Shown in pieces: positions 7,258 to 16,572 of a stretch of 36,172 nucleotides of DNA. This stretch comes from Comamonadaceae bacterium (GTDB lineage Bacteria > Pseudomonadota > Gammaproteobacteria > Burkholderiales > Burkholderiaceae_C): contig CANCLK010000029.1 of the NCBI GenBank assembly GCA_947378785.1, forward strand, positions 1-36,172. Direction: 5' to 3'. Positions within the stretch are counted from its first letter, which is position 1; each line of letters starts with the position of its first letter. Below the pieces are notes generated by a model that saw only the letters and a program-made list of their open reading frames with translations, had not been told where the DNA came from and ran no database searches. The translations under genes were made by a program, and so were the position numbers.

Positions 7258-8241
7258 ATGATTCCATTTTCAGTTCTCGACCTTGCGCCCATCACCCAAG
7301 GCAGTGATGCTGCCGCGTCTTACCGCAACACTTTGAGCTTGGCGCAGCACGCCGAGCGCTGGGGTTACAAGCGCTACTGGCTGGCTGAGCACCACGGTAT
7401 GCCGGGTATCTCTAGCGCCGCCACGTCGGTGCTGATGGCGCATGTGGCCGGCGGCACCAAGAGCATTCGCGTGGGGGCTGGCGGCGTCATGCTGCCGAAC
7501 CATTCGCCTTTGGTGATTGCTGAACAGTTCGGCACGCTGGAGTCGCTGTTCCCGGGTCGCATCGACCTCGGTTTGGGCCGTGCACCGGGTTCCGACCAGA
7601 TCACGGCGCGCGCTTTGCGCCGCAACCTGTCATCCGATTCAGACGAGTTTCCGCAGGACGTGATGGAACTGATGGATTACTTTTCAGACTCGCCGCGCCA
7701 GCCCGTACGAGCCGTGCCCGGCACCGGCCTGAACGTGCCGATGTGGATCTTGGGTTCGAGCTTGTTTGGCGCGCAGTTGGCTGCGGCCTTGGGTTTGCCA
7801 TTTGCGTTTGCCTCACATTTCGCACCCGCGCAAATGATGCAAGCCATTGAGATTTACCGTGCGCGCTTTCAGCCATCAGCGCGGCTTGCCACACCGTATG
7901 TGATGCTCGGCTTCAATGTGTTTGCCGCCGACACCGACGAAGAAGCGGCCTTCTGCGTCACCTCGCAGCAGCAGGCGTTTGTTAATCTGCGCAGTGGCAG
8001 GCCCGCGAAATTACCGCCGCCCAAGGCTGATTTTTTGCAAAGCATCGGCCCGCAAGAACACGCTTTATTGGACTCTGTGCGTCAGAGCTACGCCATCGGT
8101 TCGATCGACACCGTGCGGCGTGAAATGAATGCCTTCATTGAGCGCACGGGCGCCGATGAGTTGATGATTGCTGGCCAGATTTTTGACCATGACGCACGCT
8201 TGCGTTCTTATGAGATCACAGCGGAGTTGCAGCACGCGTGA
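7258..8241 (+). CDS. LLM-class flavin-dependent oxidoreductase (luciferase-like)
   Basis: This 327-residue TIM-barrel protein belongs to the bacterial luciferase-like monooxygenase family, closest in style to YhbW-type members. The opening FSVLDLAPI, the segment [23 protein letters not shown] and the run [40 protein letters not shown] (about residues 80-120) are family hallmarks. These enzymes use reduced FMN; the physiological substrate of the YhbW group is unknown. The 3' end overlaps the convergent tsaC gene by 26 bases, so transcription from the two sides must collide or read into each other here. Confidence 0.9.
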   Translation: MIPFSVLDLAPITQGSDAAASYRNTLSLAQHAERWGYKRYWLAEHHGMPGISSAATSVLMAHVAGGTKSIRVGAGGVMLPNHSPLVIAEQFGTLESLFPGRIDLGLGRAPGSDQITARALRRNLSSDSDEFPQDVMELMDYFSDSPRQPVRAVPGTGLNVPMWILGSSLFGAQLAAALGLPFAFASHFAPAQMMQAIEIYRARFQPSARLATPYVMLGFNVFAADTDEEAAFCVTSQQQAFVNLRSGRPAKLPPPKADFLQSIGPQEHALLDSVRQSYAIGSIDTVRREMNAFIERTGADELMIAGQIFDHDARLRSYEITAELQHA

Positions 8242-9214
8242 GTCGGTCCCGCACGCCGTCCCACTCGGTGGTGGCGGGCAGTGTTTCTACCCATATTTGT
8301 GCCACGCCCTGCGCATCAAATTCGCGCAGCACGGCAAAGAGTTCGTGAGCCACTTGCGATGCGTGCAACGGCATGACGCGGTACAACACTGACGCCGCGT
8401 TAACCGGATGAAGACCGGGAATCGAATACGCGTACACCGCCACAGGGACTGCGGTTGTCGTGTTGTTGGGTAGCGCTGCCAAGGCCTTTTGCAATTCGTC
8501 TTTGCCCATCAAACGTACCTTCGCGTTGGGCGCGTAGTGCGACGCCAAGGTGCCCGAAGCGCGCGGGGCGTTGGACGCCAGCGCCTCTTTGTCGAGCACC
8601 GGCTCACCGCAAGCGGCTTCGAGTTGCGCACGCGTCAGCACGCCGGGGCGTAGCAGCACAGGGTGGCCTCGGGTGCAGTCGACGATGGTTGATTCAATCC
8701 CTACGTCGCACGGTCCGCCATCGAGCACGAACAAGGCATCACCGAGTTCATCCGCCACGTGTGCCGCCGTGGTCGGGCTGACACGGCCAAAACGGTTTGC
8801 ACTGGGCGCTGCGACGCCGGTGCAGCAGGCTTTCAGCAGCGCTTGCGCCACTGGGTGTGAGGGGCAGCGCAGGCCAATCGAGTCTTGGCCACCGGCGGCC
8901 GCCGTGGCCACACCGGGCTTGCGCGGCAAGATGAGTGTGAGTGGGCCGGGCCAAAAAGCGGCTATCAACCGCGCGGCAAAGGGTGGCACGCTGCTGGCGT
9001 AGCCAAGCACTTGTTGAGCCTCCGCGATGTGCACGATGAGCGGATGGTTGGACGGACGGCCCTTGGCGGCAAAGATCAGCGCCACCGCCGCGTCGTTGGA
9101 GGCATCAGCGCCCAAGCCATAGACGGTTTCAGTCGGCAGGCCGATCAGCTCGCCGCTGCGAATCAGGCGTGCGGCCTCGGCAACAGCGGCGGGATCGGTG
9201 CCCGAGTGAATCAT
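8216..9214 (-). CDS. tsaC: L-threonylcarbamoyladenylate synthase (Sua5 type, two-domain)
   Basis: The enzyme makes threonylcarbamoyl-AMP from threonine, bicarbonate and ATP for tRNA t6A synthesis. The 332 residues comprise the YrdC domain (about 1-200) with [22 protein letters not shown], the SNHPLIVHI motif and the HPVAQALL region. A C-terminal Sua5 domain (about 230-330) follows, so this is the long form rather than the roughly 190-residue TsaC. The linker containing [16 protein letters not shown] is typical of the long form. The ATG directly abuts the purK stop, and the gene closes a purE-purK-tsaC operon. With tsaB in the same window, two of the four bacterial t6A factors are present; tsaD and tsaE are not seen. 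Confidence 0.94.
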   Translation of the reverse strand: MIHSGTDPAAVAEAARLIRSGELIGLPTETVYGLGADASNDAAVALIFAAKGRPSNHPLIVHIAEAQQVLGYASSVPPFAARLIAAFWPGPLTLILPRKPGVATAAAGGQDSIGLRCPSHPVAQALLKACCTGVAAPSANRFGRVSPTTAAHVADELGDALFVLDGGPCDVGIESTIVDCTRGHPVLLRPGVLTRAQLEAACGEPVLDKEALASNAPRASGTLASHYAPNAKVRLMGKDELQKALAALPNNTTTAVPVAVYAYSIPGLHPVNAASVLYRVMPLHASQVAHELFAVLREFDAQGVAQIWVETLPATTEWDGVRDRLTRAATPL

Positions 9215-10414
9215 TCAGCTGCTTTCAAGGCCGGGCAAGTTCAGCAGCGTCGCCACTTGGCGTGCGGTGGCTTGCACCGCCGCCACGCTGGCACCGGTGA
9301 TGTTCATGTGGCCCATCTTGCGGCCGGGGCGCGCTTGCGTTTTGCCGTACAAGTGCAAATGCGTGCCCGGCAAAGCCAACACAGCCACCCAGTCGAGCGT
9401 GCGCTCAAGGCCTTGCGCGTCAAACCAGCTGTCGCCTAGCAAGTTCAGCATGATCGAGGGCGAATGCTGGCGCGGTGTGGGCAGCGGCAGGCCAGCCAGC
9501 GCGTGCACCTGCAAATCAAATTGCGAGCTGTCGCAAGCGTTCATGGTGTAGTGGCCGCTGTTGTGCGGACGCGGCGCCATTTCATTGACGACCAGCGTGT
9601 CTTCAGCGGCGTTGCCAGAAGCACTGGCCAAGACAAAAAATTCTACACACAGCACGCCGACGTAGCCGATCTGCGCGGCAATGGCTTCGGTCGCGGCGCG
9701 TGCTCTGGCCGACAAGGCGGCGGGCAGACAGCCCTCATAAGCGTGCGTCACCGCCAAGATGCCGTCGACATGCACATTGCGCTGCGGTGCAAAACTGACA
9801 ATCTCACCGTTCCAGCCGCGCGCCACGATCACCGACAGTTCGGCTTTCAGGGGCAGCATCTTTTCGAGCACGCAAGGGACGTGGTGCAGGTTGCTCCAAG
9901 CTGTCGCAAGTTCAGCGGCGTTTTTCACGCGGGCCTGGCCTTTGCCGTCGTAGCCCATGCGCGCCGTTTTCAAAATACCGGGCAACAGATCCGACGAAAT
10001 AGCAGCCAATTGGGCTTGGGTTTCCAGCACGGCATACGGCGCACACGGCACGCCAGAGGCGGCGGCGCAGGCACTGAAATGGGATTTTTCGTCAATTCGG
10101 TTTTGGGCGATCGAGACGGTGTCGGCGCTGGGTGCCACCGGCCGCGTGGCGGCAAGTTGCTGCAGCGCGGCAGCCGGCACGTTTTCAAATTCGGTGGTGA
10201 TGGCCGCGCTGACGGCCGCGAGTTGGGCCAAGCCAGCGGCATCGTCGTAGGGGGCTTGAATGTGGTGATGGCTGACGCGGCCTGCCGGGCTGTCTGCATC
10301 CGGGTCGAGCACGGCGGTGAAGTAGCCGAGGCGTTGTGCGGCATGCACAAACATGCGGCCGAGTTGGCCGCCGCCCATCACGCCGAGGGTGGCGCCAGGA
10401 AGGATGGGTGTCAT
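9215..10414 (-). CDS. purK: N5-carboxyaminoimidazole ribonucleotide synthase
   Basis: PurK carboxylates AIR at N5 using ATP and bicarbonate in purine synthesis. The 399 residues show the ATP-grasp layout: the N-terminal [12 protein letters not shown] (about 11-22), the central domain with [16 protein letters not shown], the metal/phosphate site [14 protein letters not shown] and the C-terminal [12 protein letters not shown]. Its start overlaps the purE stop as ATGA and its stop abuts tsaC, so it is the middle gene of a three-gene operon. Length and motifs are ordinary for the family, slightly longer than E. coli PurK (355). Confidence 0.96.
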   Translation of the reverse strand: MTPILPGATLGVMGGGQLGRMFVHAAQRLGYFTAVLDPDADSPAGRVSHHHIQAPYDDAAGLAQLAAVSAAITTEFENVPAAALQQLAATRPVAPSADTVSIAQNRIDEKSHFSACAAASGVPCAPYAVLETQAQLAAISSDLLPGILKTARMGYDGKGQARVKNAAELATAWSNLHHVPCVLEKMLPLKAELSVIVARGWNGEIVSFAPQRNVHVDGILAVTHAYEGCLPAALSARARAATEAIAAQIGYVGVLCVEFFVLASASGNAAEDTLVVNEMAPRPHNSGHYTMNACDSSQFDLQVHALAGLPLPTPRQHSPSIMLNLLGDSWFDAQGLERTLDWVAVLALPGTHLHLYGKTQARPGRKMGHMNITGASVAAVQATARQVATLLNLPGLESS

Positions 10415-10959
10415 AGCGGGGGCAAGGTCATGGCTTCGGCCGCAGCCGTTTGCGCGACCCGAAAAGCCTGCAACTGAACGGCCAGCGCTGGGTTCTGCAA
10501 GGCCAGCATGGCGACCGCAAAGAGGGCCGCATTGGCCGCACCAGCGTGGCCAATCGCAAAGGTTGCAACCGGGATGCCTTTCGGCATTTGCACAATGCTG
10601 TGCAGCGAATCAACGCCTTGCAGGTGCTTGCTGGCGACGGGCACGCCGAGCACCGGCACCGTGGTTTTGGCTGCCAGCATGCCAGGCAGATGCGCCGCAC
10701 CACCCGCACCAGCAATGATGGCTTGTAGACCGCGACCGAGGGCCGACTCAGCGTAGTCAAACAAAGCGTCAGGCATGCGGTGTGCGGACACCACGCGGGC
10801 TTCGTAGGCGATGCCGAAATGCTGCAGGATTTGCACGGCATGTTGCATCGTGTCCCAGTCGCTGTTGGAGCCCATCACCACGCCGACCGTGACGGGTGCG
10901 CCGGGTGCTGCGGTATGGGCTGGGGACGTGGGGCTGGCGGTCGGTGGTGTGGTTGTCAT
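10411..10959 (-). CDS. purE: N5-carboxyaminoimidazole ribonucleotide mutase
   Basis: PurE moves the carboxylate from N5-CAIR to C4, giving CAIR. I chose the ATG at 10959 (MTTTPPTAS), giving 182 residues; an upstream in-frame start at 11058 would add an atypical leader. The chosen product still has a Thr/Pro/Ala-rich tail of about 22 residues before the conserved core [16 protein letters not shown]. The other motifs are VSAHRMPD and [26 protein letters not shown]. The overlap with purK argues for coupled translation of the two enzymes, which act in sequence. purC, the following enzyme of the set, lies 9 kb away beyond the efflux module. Confidence 0.94.
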   Translation of the reverse strand: MTTTPPTASPTSPAHTAAPGAPVTVGVVMGSNSDWDTMQHAVQILQHFGIAYEARVVSAHRMPDALFDYAESALGRGLQAIIAGAGGAAHLPGMLAAKTTVPVLGVPVASKHLQGVDSLHSIVQMPKGIPVATFAIGHAGAANAALFAVAMLALQNPALAVQLQAFRVAQTAAAEAMTLPPL

Positions 10960-11112
10960 GGAGTGCGCCTTCAAAGCCGGCCGGCTGTTTATTGCTGGGG
11001 AGTCGCTGGAGTGCGGACCGGTGATTTTAAGCGTTGCTGCGTTGGCGCCCGCCAGCATGCTATCGTTTTGGCTTTCTTCAAAGACTCATGCGCACCCCAA
11101 GCGCTTTTAAAC

Positions 11113-12069
11113 ATGATTGATGTCACGCTCGCGAATTTTGAACAGGAAGTCATCGAGGCTTCCATGACCACCCCGGTGTTGGTTGATTTTTGGGCACCCT
11201 GGTGCGGTCCCTGTAAATCACTCGGCCCTATCCTCGAAAAAGTTGAGATCGCCTACGAAGGCCGCTTCAAGCTGGTGAAGATCGATTCCGACCAAGAGCA
11301 GCAGATCGGCGCAGCGTTCGGTATCAAAAGCATTCCGACCTGCATTTTGCTGATGAACGGCCAACCGGTAGACGGTTTCACCGGCGCCCAGACCGAGGGC
11401 AAGGTCAAGGAGTTCCTCGACAAACACCTGCCTGCCGACAATGGGCCGGTGACTTTGACCGAGGCCGAGCAAGCGCAGGCCTTGCTGGAGAGCGGTGATG
11501 TGCAAAGTGCGCAAGACACGCTGGCTGAAGCGCTGGCCGTCAATCCCGCCAACGACGAGGCCCGTTTTGATTACGTCAAGTTGTTGGTCCGCACTGGGCA
11601 ACTGGCCGCCGCCAAAAGCGCGCTGGCGCCAGCGTTGGTGCAGATCCCAGTACAGCTGCGCTTTGAGGCACTCAAGCATTGGCTGCTGGCGCTCGAATTC
11701 GTCAGCGCCGACCCGCGCGGTCAATGGGGCTTGCCGCAGTTTGACGAACTGATTGCGCAAAACAAACGTGATTTTGAGACCCGTTTAGCGAAAGCCCAGG
11801 TGCTGATGACCCAAGGCGCGTGGGTGGCTGCGATGGACGAGTTGCTTGAAATCATCATGCGCGACAAGACTTGGAATGATCAAACGCCGCGCAAAACCTT
11901 CGTCGCCATTTTGGAGTTGCTGACGCCGCCCAAGCCCAAGCAGGCGCAAGACGCTTCCGGCAAGACCGCCGCAGGCATCGAGATCCTCGGCAAAGTGGTC
12001 GTCGAGGAAGACCCGCAACTGGCACTGGTGTCCACCTACCGCCGCAAGCTGAGCATGATGCTCAATTGA
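11113..12069 (+). CDS. cnoX: Thioredoxin-domain co-chaperone, CnoX/YbbN-like
   Basis: The protein has 318 residues from the ATG at 11113. An upstream open stretch back to 10780 overlaps purE antisense and was rejected. Residues 1-108 are a thioredoxin domain with FWAPWCGPCK (active Cys31 and Cys34) and the cis-Pro loop KSIPTC. The rest is helical and TPR-like, with repeated Ala-rich helices such as EAEQAQALLESGDVQSAQDTLAEALAVNP. This is the architecture of CnoX/YbbN, a chaperedoxin that protects proteins and hands them to chaperones. E. coli CnoX lacks the CxxC motif, whereas this one keeps CGPC and so may also be redox active. It is transcribed away from purE. Confidence 0.85.
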   Translation: MIDVTLANFEQEVIEASMTTPVLVDFWAPWCGPCKSLGPILEKVEIAYEGRFKLVKIDSDQEQQIGAAFGIKSIPTCILLMNGQPVDGFTGAQTEGKVKEFLDKHLPADNGPVTLTEAEQAQALLESGDVQSAQDTLAEALAVNPANDEARFDYVKLLVRTGQLAAAKSALAPALVQIPVQLRFEALKHWLLALEFVSADPRGQWGLPQFDELIAQNKRDFETRLAKAQVLMTQGAWVAAMDELLEIIMRDKTWNDQTPRKTFVAILELLTPPKPKQAQDASGKTAAGIEILGKVVVEEDPQLALVSTYRRKLSMMLN

Positions 12070-12088
12070 AAAAGCGACGGTACTGCGC

Positions 12089-12200
12089 CGTCACTGCGAG
12101 CGTCGCGCGGCAGTCCACTGTTCCGTCATGGCGAGCGCAGCGCGGCCATCCATCTTTGATGTGCGCGGTGATGGACTGCCGCGCTACGCTCGCAGTGACG
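12089..12200. repeat. REP-like palindromic repeat cluster (three 29-base units plus fragments)
   Basis: Three related 29-base units lie between cnoX and the efflux pump gene. Unit 1 (12089-12117, +) begins CGTCACTGCGAGCG and ends GGCAGTCCA. Unit 2 (12124-12152, +) matches it at about 23 of 29 positions. Unit 3 (12172-12200) is the reverse complement of unit 1 with one mismatch, so units 1 and 3 can form a long stem. Two short partial copies of the unit end, CGCAGTGACG (12214-12223) and TCAGTGACGAG (12236-12246), follow. The arrangement resembles BIME/REP elements placed between the 3' ends of convergent genes, where they may stabilise or terminate mRNA. Confidence 0.75.
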
Positions 12201-12262
12201 AGAATTTTTATTTCGCAGTGACGGGCATTGTTATTTCAGTGACGAGCCGTACATCAAGCCGA

Positions 12263-15200
12263 TCAGGTCTCGAAGTCTTTCGGTGGATCACCCGAAAACC
12301 AGGACACGTACAGCGCTGGCAACACCACCAGTGTCAACAGCGTGGCCGTGATCAAACCGCCAATGATGACGATGGCCAGCGGCCGCTGCGTTTCTGAACC
12401 AATGTCGTGCGACAAGGCCATTGGCAGCAAACCCAACGCAGCCAACATGGCCGTCATCAGCACCGTGCGCAGCCGCTGCATGGAGCCGAGTTTGACCGCG
12501 TCTAGCACGCTGTGGCCGGCGCTCTGCAGTTGCTGAAAGACGGACAACATCACGACGCCGTTGAGCACCGCCTGCCCTGAGAGCGCGATGAAACCGATGG
12601 CGGCGGAGACCGACAGCGGAATGTTAAAAATCCACAGTGCGACAAAACCACCAATCAATGCCAAGGGCACATTGATCAGAATCAACGCGGCCATTTTGAA
12701 GGACTTGAAGGCGTCGAACAGCAGCACAAAAATCAGCAGCAGCGAGATCGGCACCACCAGCGACAAGCGCTGCATGGCGCGCTCTTGATTCTCAAACTCG
12801 CCCGACCAGCCGACCGTGTAGCCGGGCGGCAGCTTGACGTTGCCGGCCACGCGGGTTTGCATGTCTTTCACCACCGAACCCATGTCGCGGCCCTTGATGA
12901 AAATACCGATGGTCATGGTGCGCCGACCGGCTTCGCGGGCGATGTTCATGGCACCGTTGGTTTCGCGGATTTTGGCCACGCTGCCCAACTGCGCATATCC
13001 GCCGTCTGGGGTGGGGATCAGCGTTTGCGGCAGGCTGGCAATCACACGTTTGTTTTCCGGCAACCGGACGGCCACGGCAAATTTGCGCTCGCCTTCCCAC
13101 AGTTGCGTGGCCGCTTTGCCGCCCAACGCAGCCTCCACCACATCTTGAATATCCTGCACGTTCAGGCCCAGACGCGCTGCGCGGTCGCGGTCAATGTCAA
13201 TCACCAGTTGCGGCAGGTCACCGAGGCGGTCAATTTCACCGCGCTGCACGCCTTGGACTTGTTTGATTTCGCGTTGAATGGCTTCGGCCACGCGGCGCAA
13301 TTCGTCCAAGTCTTCACCAGACACTTTGACGACAATCTGGCCCTTGATTTGCGAAATGGATTCTAGAACGTTGTCGCGAATCGGTTGTGAAAACGCCGGG
13401 TCAATGCCTGGAATTGCTGATAGTTTGCTGTCCATTTCTTCAATCAACTGGTCGCGCGTTAAACCTTTGCGCCATTCTTCTTGCGGCTTCACGTCGATAA
13501 AAATCTCCGCCATGCTGAGGGTTTTAGGGTCCGTGCCGTCTTCCGGTTGCCCGGCCTTGGACACCGCCGTGCGTACTTCGGGCACGGTGTTCAGGGCGTT
13601 GCGCGCCATCAGCAGAATTTTGGACGCCTCTTCGCTGGAGACGCTGGACGGCATGTCGAAATTAGCCCAGAAGGTGCCTTCGTTGAGCTCGGGCAAAAAC
13701 TCCGAACCTAGCCGCGATGCCGCGCCCATGGCCAGCGCAAAGACCGTAAGGGCAATCAGCACCACGGTGCGGCGGCGCTCAAGCGCCCACAACAGAACGG
13801 GTTCATAAACGCGTTTGCTGCTGGCCACCACGCGGTTGTCACCGTGTGGAATTTTGTTGCGCAGCATCCAGTAGGCGAGCAACGGCACCAGCGTTAGCGA
13901 GAAAATCAACGCCCCGATCAGCGCTGTAGTGACACTCAATGCCATGGGTTGAAAGATGCGGCCTTCATGGCGTTGCAGCGCAAAAATCGGAATGTGTGCC
14001 GCAATGATGATGAGCATCGAAAACAGCGTGGGCCGTCCGACTTCGCTGGCCGCGTCGATGATGACATTTCGCCGTTGGGCGTTCGTCATGCCTTCTTTTT
14101 TCTCAGACAGTCGGTGCATGATATTTTCAATCACGATCACCGCACCATCGACGATGATGCCAAAGTCCATCGCCCCCAGGCTCAATAAATTGGCCGGCAC
14201 GCCCATGATCTTCAGGCCGAGAAAGGTTGACAGCAAGGCCAGCGGGATGATGACCACGACGGCCAGACTGGCACGAATATTCGACAAAAACAGGTATAGC
14301 ACCAGCGCCACCAACAGCGCGCCCTCAACCAGATTTTTAAACACCGTGGTCAGCGTTTTGCCCATCAACCAAGTGCGGTCGTAGTAGGGCGCTATTTGCA
14401 CGCCTTTCGGCAAGCCGCGCGCATTGAGTTCAGCGATCTTGTCTTTGACGCCCTTCAACACGATGCTCGGGTTCTCGCCTTTGCGCATGATGACGATCCC
14501 GGTGACGACGTCGTCATCGTGGTCCTGGCCAACGATGCCCAACCGAGGGACGGCGCCAATTTTGACTTCGGCGATGTCGCGAATCAGGATCGGTGTGGCG
14601 CCTCGTGCCGCCACGACGATACGGCCGATGTCGTCTGGCGACTGCAGCAGTCCAATGCCGCGAATGGCGAATTGCTGCTGGCCTTGTGCCACATAACTGC
14701 CACCGGCATTCGAGTTGCCGCGGCCGAGTGCGTCCAGTAAATTCTGAAAAGTGAGTTTGTAGGCCCGTAGTTTTTCGAGGTCCGGCTGGACTTCGTACTG
14801 CTTGATGAAGCCGCCCATGCCGACAACGTCGGCCACGCCCGGCACTTGGCGCAGACCTCGTTCAATGACCCAGTCTTGCAGCGTGCGCAGGTCGGTCGTA
14901 TTTTGACCGTCACCCTTGACGCGGTAGCGCATAACTTCGCCGACCGGCGTTGCGTTCGGTGCCACATTGACCTGTGCGCCTGTCGGCACGTCGATGCTGT
15001 TCAGCCGCTCGTTGACCTGTTGCCGCGCAATGTTGACGTTGGCGGCGTCGTCATAGGTGACGACGGTGTAGGACAGGCCGAACTGGGTGTGCGAGAAAAC
15101 CCGAATCGAGTTCGGCAAACCAGACAACGCGATCTCAATCGGCAGCGTGACTTGTTTTTCAACTTCTTCAGCAGCCCGTCCGGGGAACAGCGCAATCACC

Positions 15201-15340
15201 GTGACTTGTGTGTCGGTGACGTCAGGAAAAGCTTCGACTGATAAATTTTTGAAGGCGATGACGCCGGCCATCGCAAAGAGCAATGTGCCCAGCACGATGA
15301 ACAGCGGCTGGTGTAGCGCGTAGTGAATCAGGCGTTTCAT
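12263..15340 (-). CDS. HME-RND family efflux pump, CzcA/CusA-like inner-membrane subunit
   Basis: The 1025-residue proton-driven pump is the inner-membrane trimer of a tripartite exporter. It has the RND plan: an N-terminal helix, a large periplasmic loop, helices 2-6 (about 335-520), a second periplasmic loop and helices 8-12. The heavy-metal subfamily motif DFGIIVDGAVIVIEN in helix 4 supplies the proton-relay residues Asp392, Asp398 and Glu405. Specificity is open: from memory of the CusA sequence, only one of its three copper-binding methionines appears to be conserved here (the SMAEIF position), so Cu/Ag export is not supported. The ATG overlaps the adaptor stop (ATGA). It ends the operon, facing REP-like repeats. 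Confidence 0.9.
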   Translation of the reverse strand: MKRLIHYALHQPLFIVLGTLLFAMAGVIAFKNLSVEAFPDVTDTQVTVIALFPGRAAEEVEKQVTLPIEIALSGLPNSIRVFSHTQFGLSYTVVTYDDAANVNIARQQVNERLNSIDVPTGAQVNVAPNATPVGEVMRYRVKGDGQNTTDLRTLQDWVIERGLRQVPGVADVVGMGGFIKQYEVQPDLEKLRAYKLTFQNLLDALGRGNSNAGGSYVAQGQQQFAIRGIGLLQSPDDIGRIVVAARGATPILIRDIAEVKIGAVPRLGIVGQDHDDDVVTGIVIMRKGENPSIVLKGVKDKIAELNARGLPKGVQIAPYYDRTWLMGKTLTTVFKNLVEGALLVALVLYLFLSNIRASLAVVVIIPLALLSTFLGLKIMGVPANLLSLGAMDFGIIVDGAVIVIENIMHRLSEKKEGMTNAQRRNVIIDAASEVGRPTLFSMLIIIAAHIPIFALQRHEGRIFQPMALSVTTALIGALIFSLTLVPLLAYWMLRNKIPHGDNRVVASSKRVYEPVLLWALERRRTVVLIALTVFALAMGAASRLGSEFLPELNEGTFWANFDMPSSVSSEEASKILLMARNALNTVPEVRTAVSKAGQPEDGTDPKTLSMAEIFIDVKPQEEWRKGLTRDQLIEEMDSKLSAIPGIDPAFSQPIRDNVLESISQIKGQIVVKVSGEDLDELRRVAEAIQREIKQVQGVQRGEIDRLGDLPQLVIDIDRDRAARLGLNVQDIQDVVEAALGGKAATQLWEGERKFAVAVRLPENKRVIASLPQTLIPTPDGGYAQLGSVAKIRETNGAMNIAREAGRRTMTIGIFIKGRDMGSVVKDMQTRVAGNVKLPPGYTVGWSGEFENQERAMQRLSLVVPISLLLIFVLLFDAFKSFKMAALILINVPLALIGGFVALWIFNIPLSVSAAIGFIALSGQAVLNGVVMLSVFQQLQSAGHSVLDAVKLGSMQRLRTVLMTAMLAALGLLPMALSHDIGSETQRPLAIVIIGGLITATLLTLVVLPALYVSWFSGDPPKDFET

Positions 15341-16527
15341 GGTTTAGCCTGTGCGGTAGACGCGGGTTGCGCGTCATTTTTGGCGTTGCGGAACTCGCGC
15401 GCCAGCAGCAGCATGTTGTCACTGACGACTTGCTCGCCCGCCAAGACGCCGTGTGACACCACGGACTCGTGTGGGCCTTGGTAGCTCAGTTGCACTTCGC
15501 GTGTCTCAAACACGCCGGCTTGGACTTGTACCAGTACGGTGTTTTTGGCGCCTAGCAACGAGACGGCGCGTGATGGAATCACCACACCAGGGCCGATGTT
15601 GCGTTGAATGCGTGCGGTGGCCAGCATCTCTGCCTTGAGCAAGCGTGCCGGATTGGCCACCAGACCACGGACCTTGATGGTGCGGGTGGTCGGGTCGATG
15701 AAGTCGGCGGCGGCCGTGACGCGGCCTTCAAATTTTTGACCCGGCAGCGTCGGGATGATCAGCTCGAAGGGTGCGCCGGGGCGGAGCGTGTCGATCTCTG
15801 ACTCCCGTGCATCAATCTGCACCCACAGCGTGGTCGGGTCGGTCACCACAAAGAGCGGCGGTACACCGACGCCCGACTGATCAGGTCGGACTTCTTGGCC
15901 CGGGTTGAGGTTGCGTTCCACCACCACGCCTTTGATGCTGGCGCTGATGGCCAGTTCCTGGTTGACGCCGTTGGCCTCGTGGGTGCCGCCGTACATGCGG
16001 GTGCGGGCGTCGGCACGCTGAACCTCGGCCAGCGAGCGGGCGGCGTCGGCCTCGGCTTGTTCGAAGTCTTTGCGCGGCACGATGCCAGCGTCAAACAATT
16101 CACGCTGGCGTTGCAAGACTTTGCTGCTCAGGCGCGCATCGGCGCGCGCTTTGGCGGTGTCGGCTTGGGCCATGCCGAAGTCCGGCGAGGCCAGTTGTGC
16201 CAGCACGGCGCCAGCGTTCACCGCTTGGCCGACATCGGCCCGAATCGCGCCCACGCGGCCGGCAAAGGCCGGGTAAATCCGCTGCGTGCGCTCTTCATTC
16301 CAGACCATGCGCGCTGGCAAATCGACACTCAAGGCTTGCGCAGGCGTCGCCATGACCAGGCCGAGCAGGGCCAATTGCGGGTGGTTGGGCGCATAACGCA
16401 GTTGTTCTCCTTGCAAGATCGGTGGCGGTGCTTTAGCGGGGGGAGCTGCGGGCTCCTGGCAGCCGGCCAATATGAGCAGGCTGATGAGAAGGCTGACGCC
16501 AAGAGGTGAGGCGCTGAGTGGTTTCAT
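15337..16527 (-). CDS. RND efflux periplasmic adaptor lipoprotein (CzcB/CusB-like)
   Basis: This membrane fusion protein links the pump to the outer-membrane channel. I chose the ATG at 16527 (MKPLSAS), which gives 396 residues and a clean lipoprotein signal: a hydrophobic run then LAGC, with the modified Cys at residue 23. TTG (16551) and ATG (16542) starts upstream are in frame, and none has a convincing Shine-Dalgarno. Domains in order are a lipoyl half (YPAFAGRVGAIRADVGQAVNAGAVLAQL), an alpha-hairpin (about 120-185), the second lipoyl half, a beta-barrel with LWVQIDARESEIDTLRPG, and a membrane-proximal domain. There is no His-rich metal-binding tail such as some CzcB proteins have. It lies between the outer-membrane and pump genes. 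Confidence 0.88.
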   Translation of the reverse strand: MKPLSASPLGVSLLISLLILAGCQEPAAPPAKAPPPILQGEQLRYAPNHPQLALLGLVMATPAQALSVDLPARMVWNEERTQRIYPAFAGRVGAIRADVGQAVNAGAVLAQLASPDFGMAQADTAKARADARLSSKVLQRQRELFDAGIVPRKDFEQAEADAARSLAEVQRADARTRMYGGTHEANGVNQELAISASIKGVVVERNLNPGQEVRPDQSGVGVPPLFVVTDPTTLWVQIDARESEIDTLRPGAPFELIIPTLPGQKFEGRVTAAADFIDPTTRTIKVRGLVANPARLLKAEMLATARIQRNIGPGVVIPSRAVSLLGAKNTVLVQVQAGVFETREVQLSYQGPHESVVSHGVLAGEQVVSDNMLLLAREFRNAKNDAQPASTAQAKP

Positions 16528-16572
16528 GGCGGGGAGTTGCATCAAGGTCAATCAGAAAGAAGGCTTAAAAAT

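Noticed and set aside
9464..10477. A 337-codon plus-strand frame opposite purK
   Set aside because: It is a shadow of purK with no motif and skewed His/Arg/Gly content.
12089..12246. CRISPR array
   Set aside because: The units are few, in mixed orientation and diverged, spacing is irregular, and no cas genes are present.
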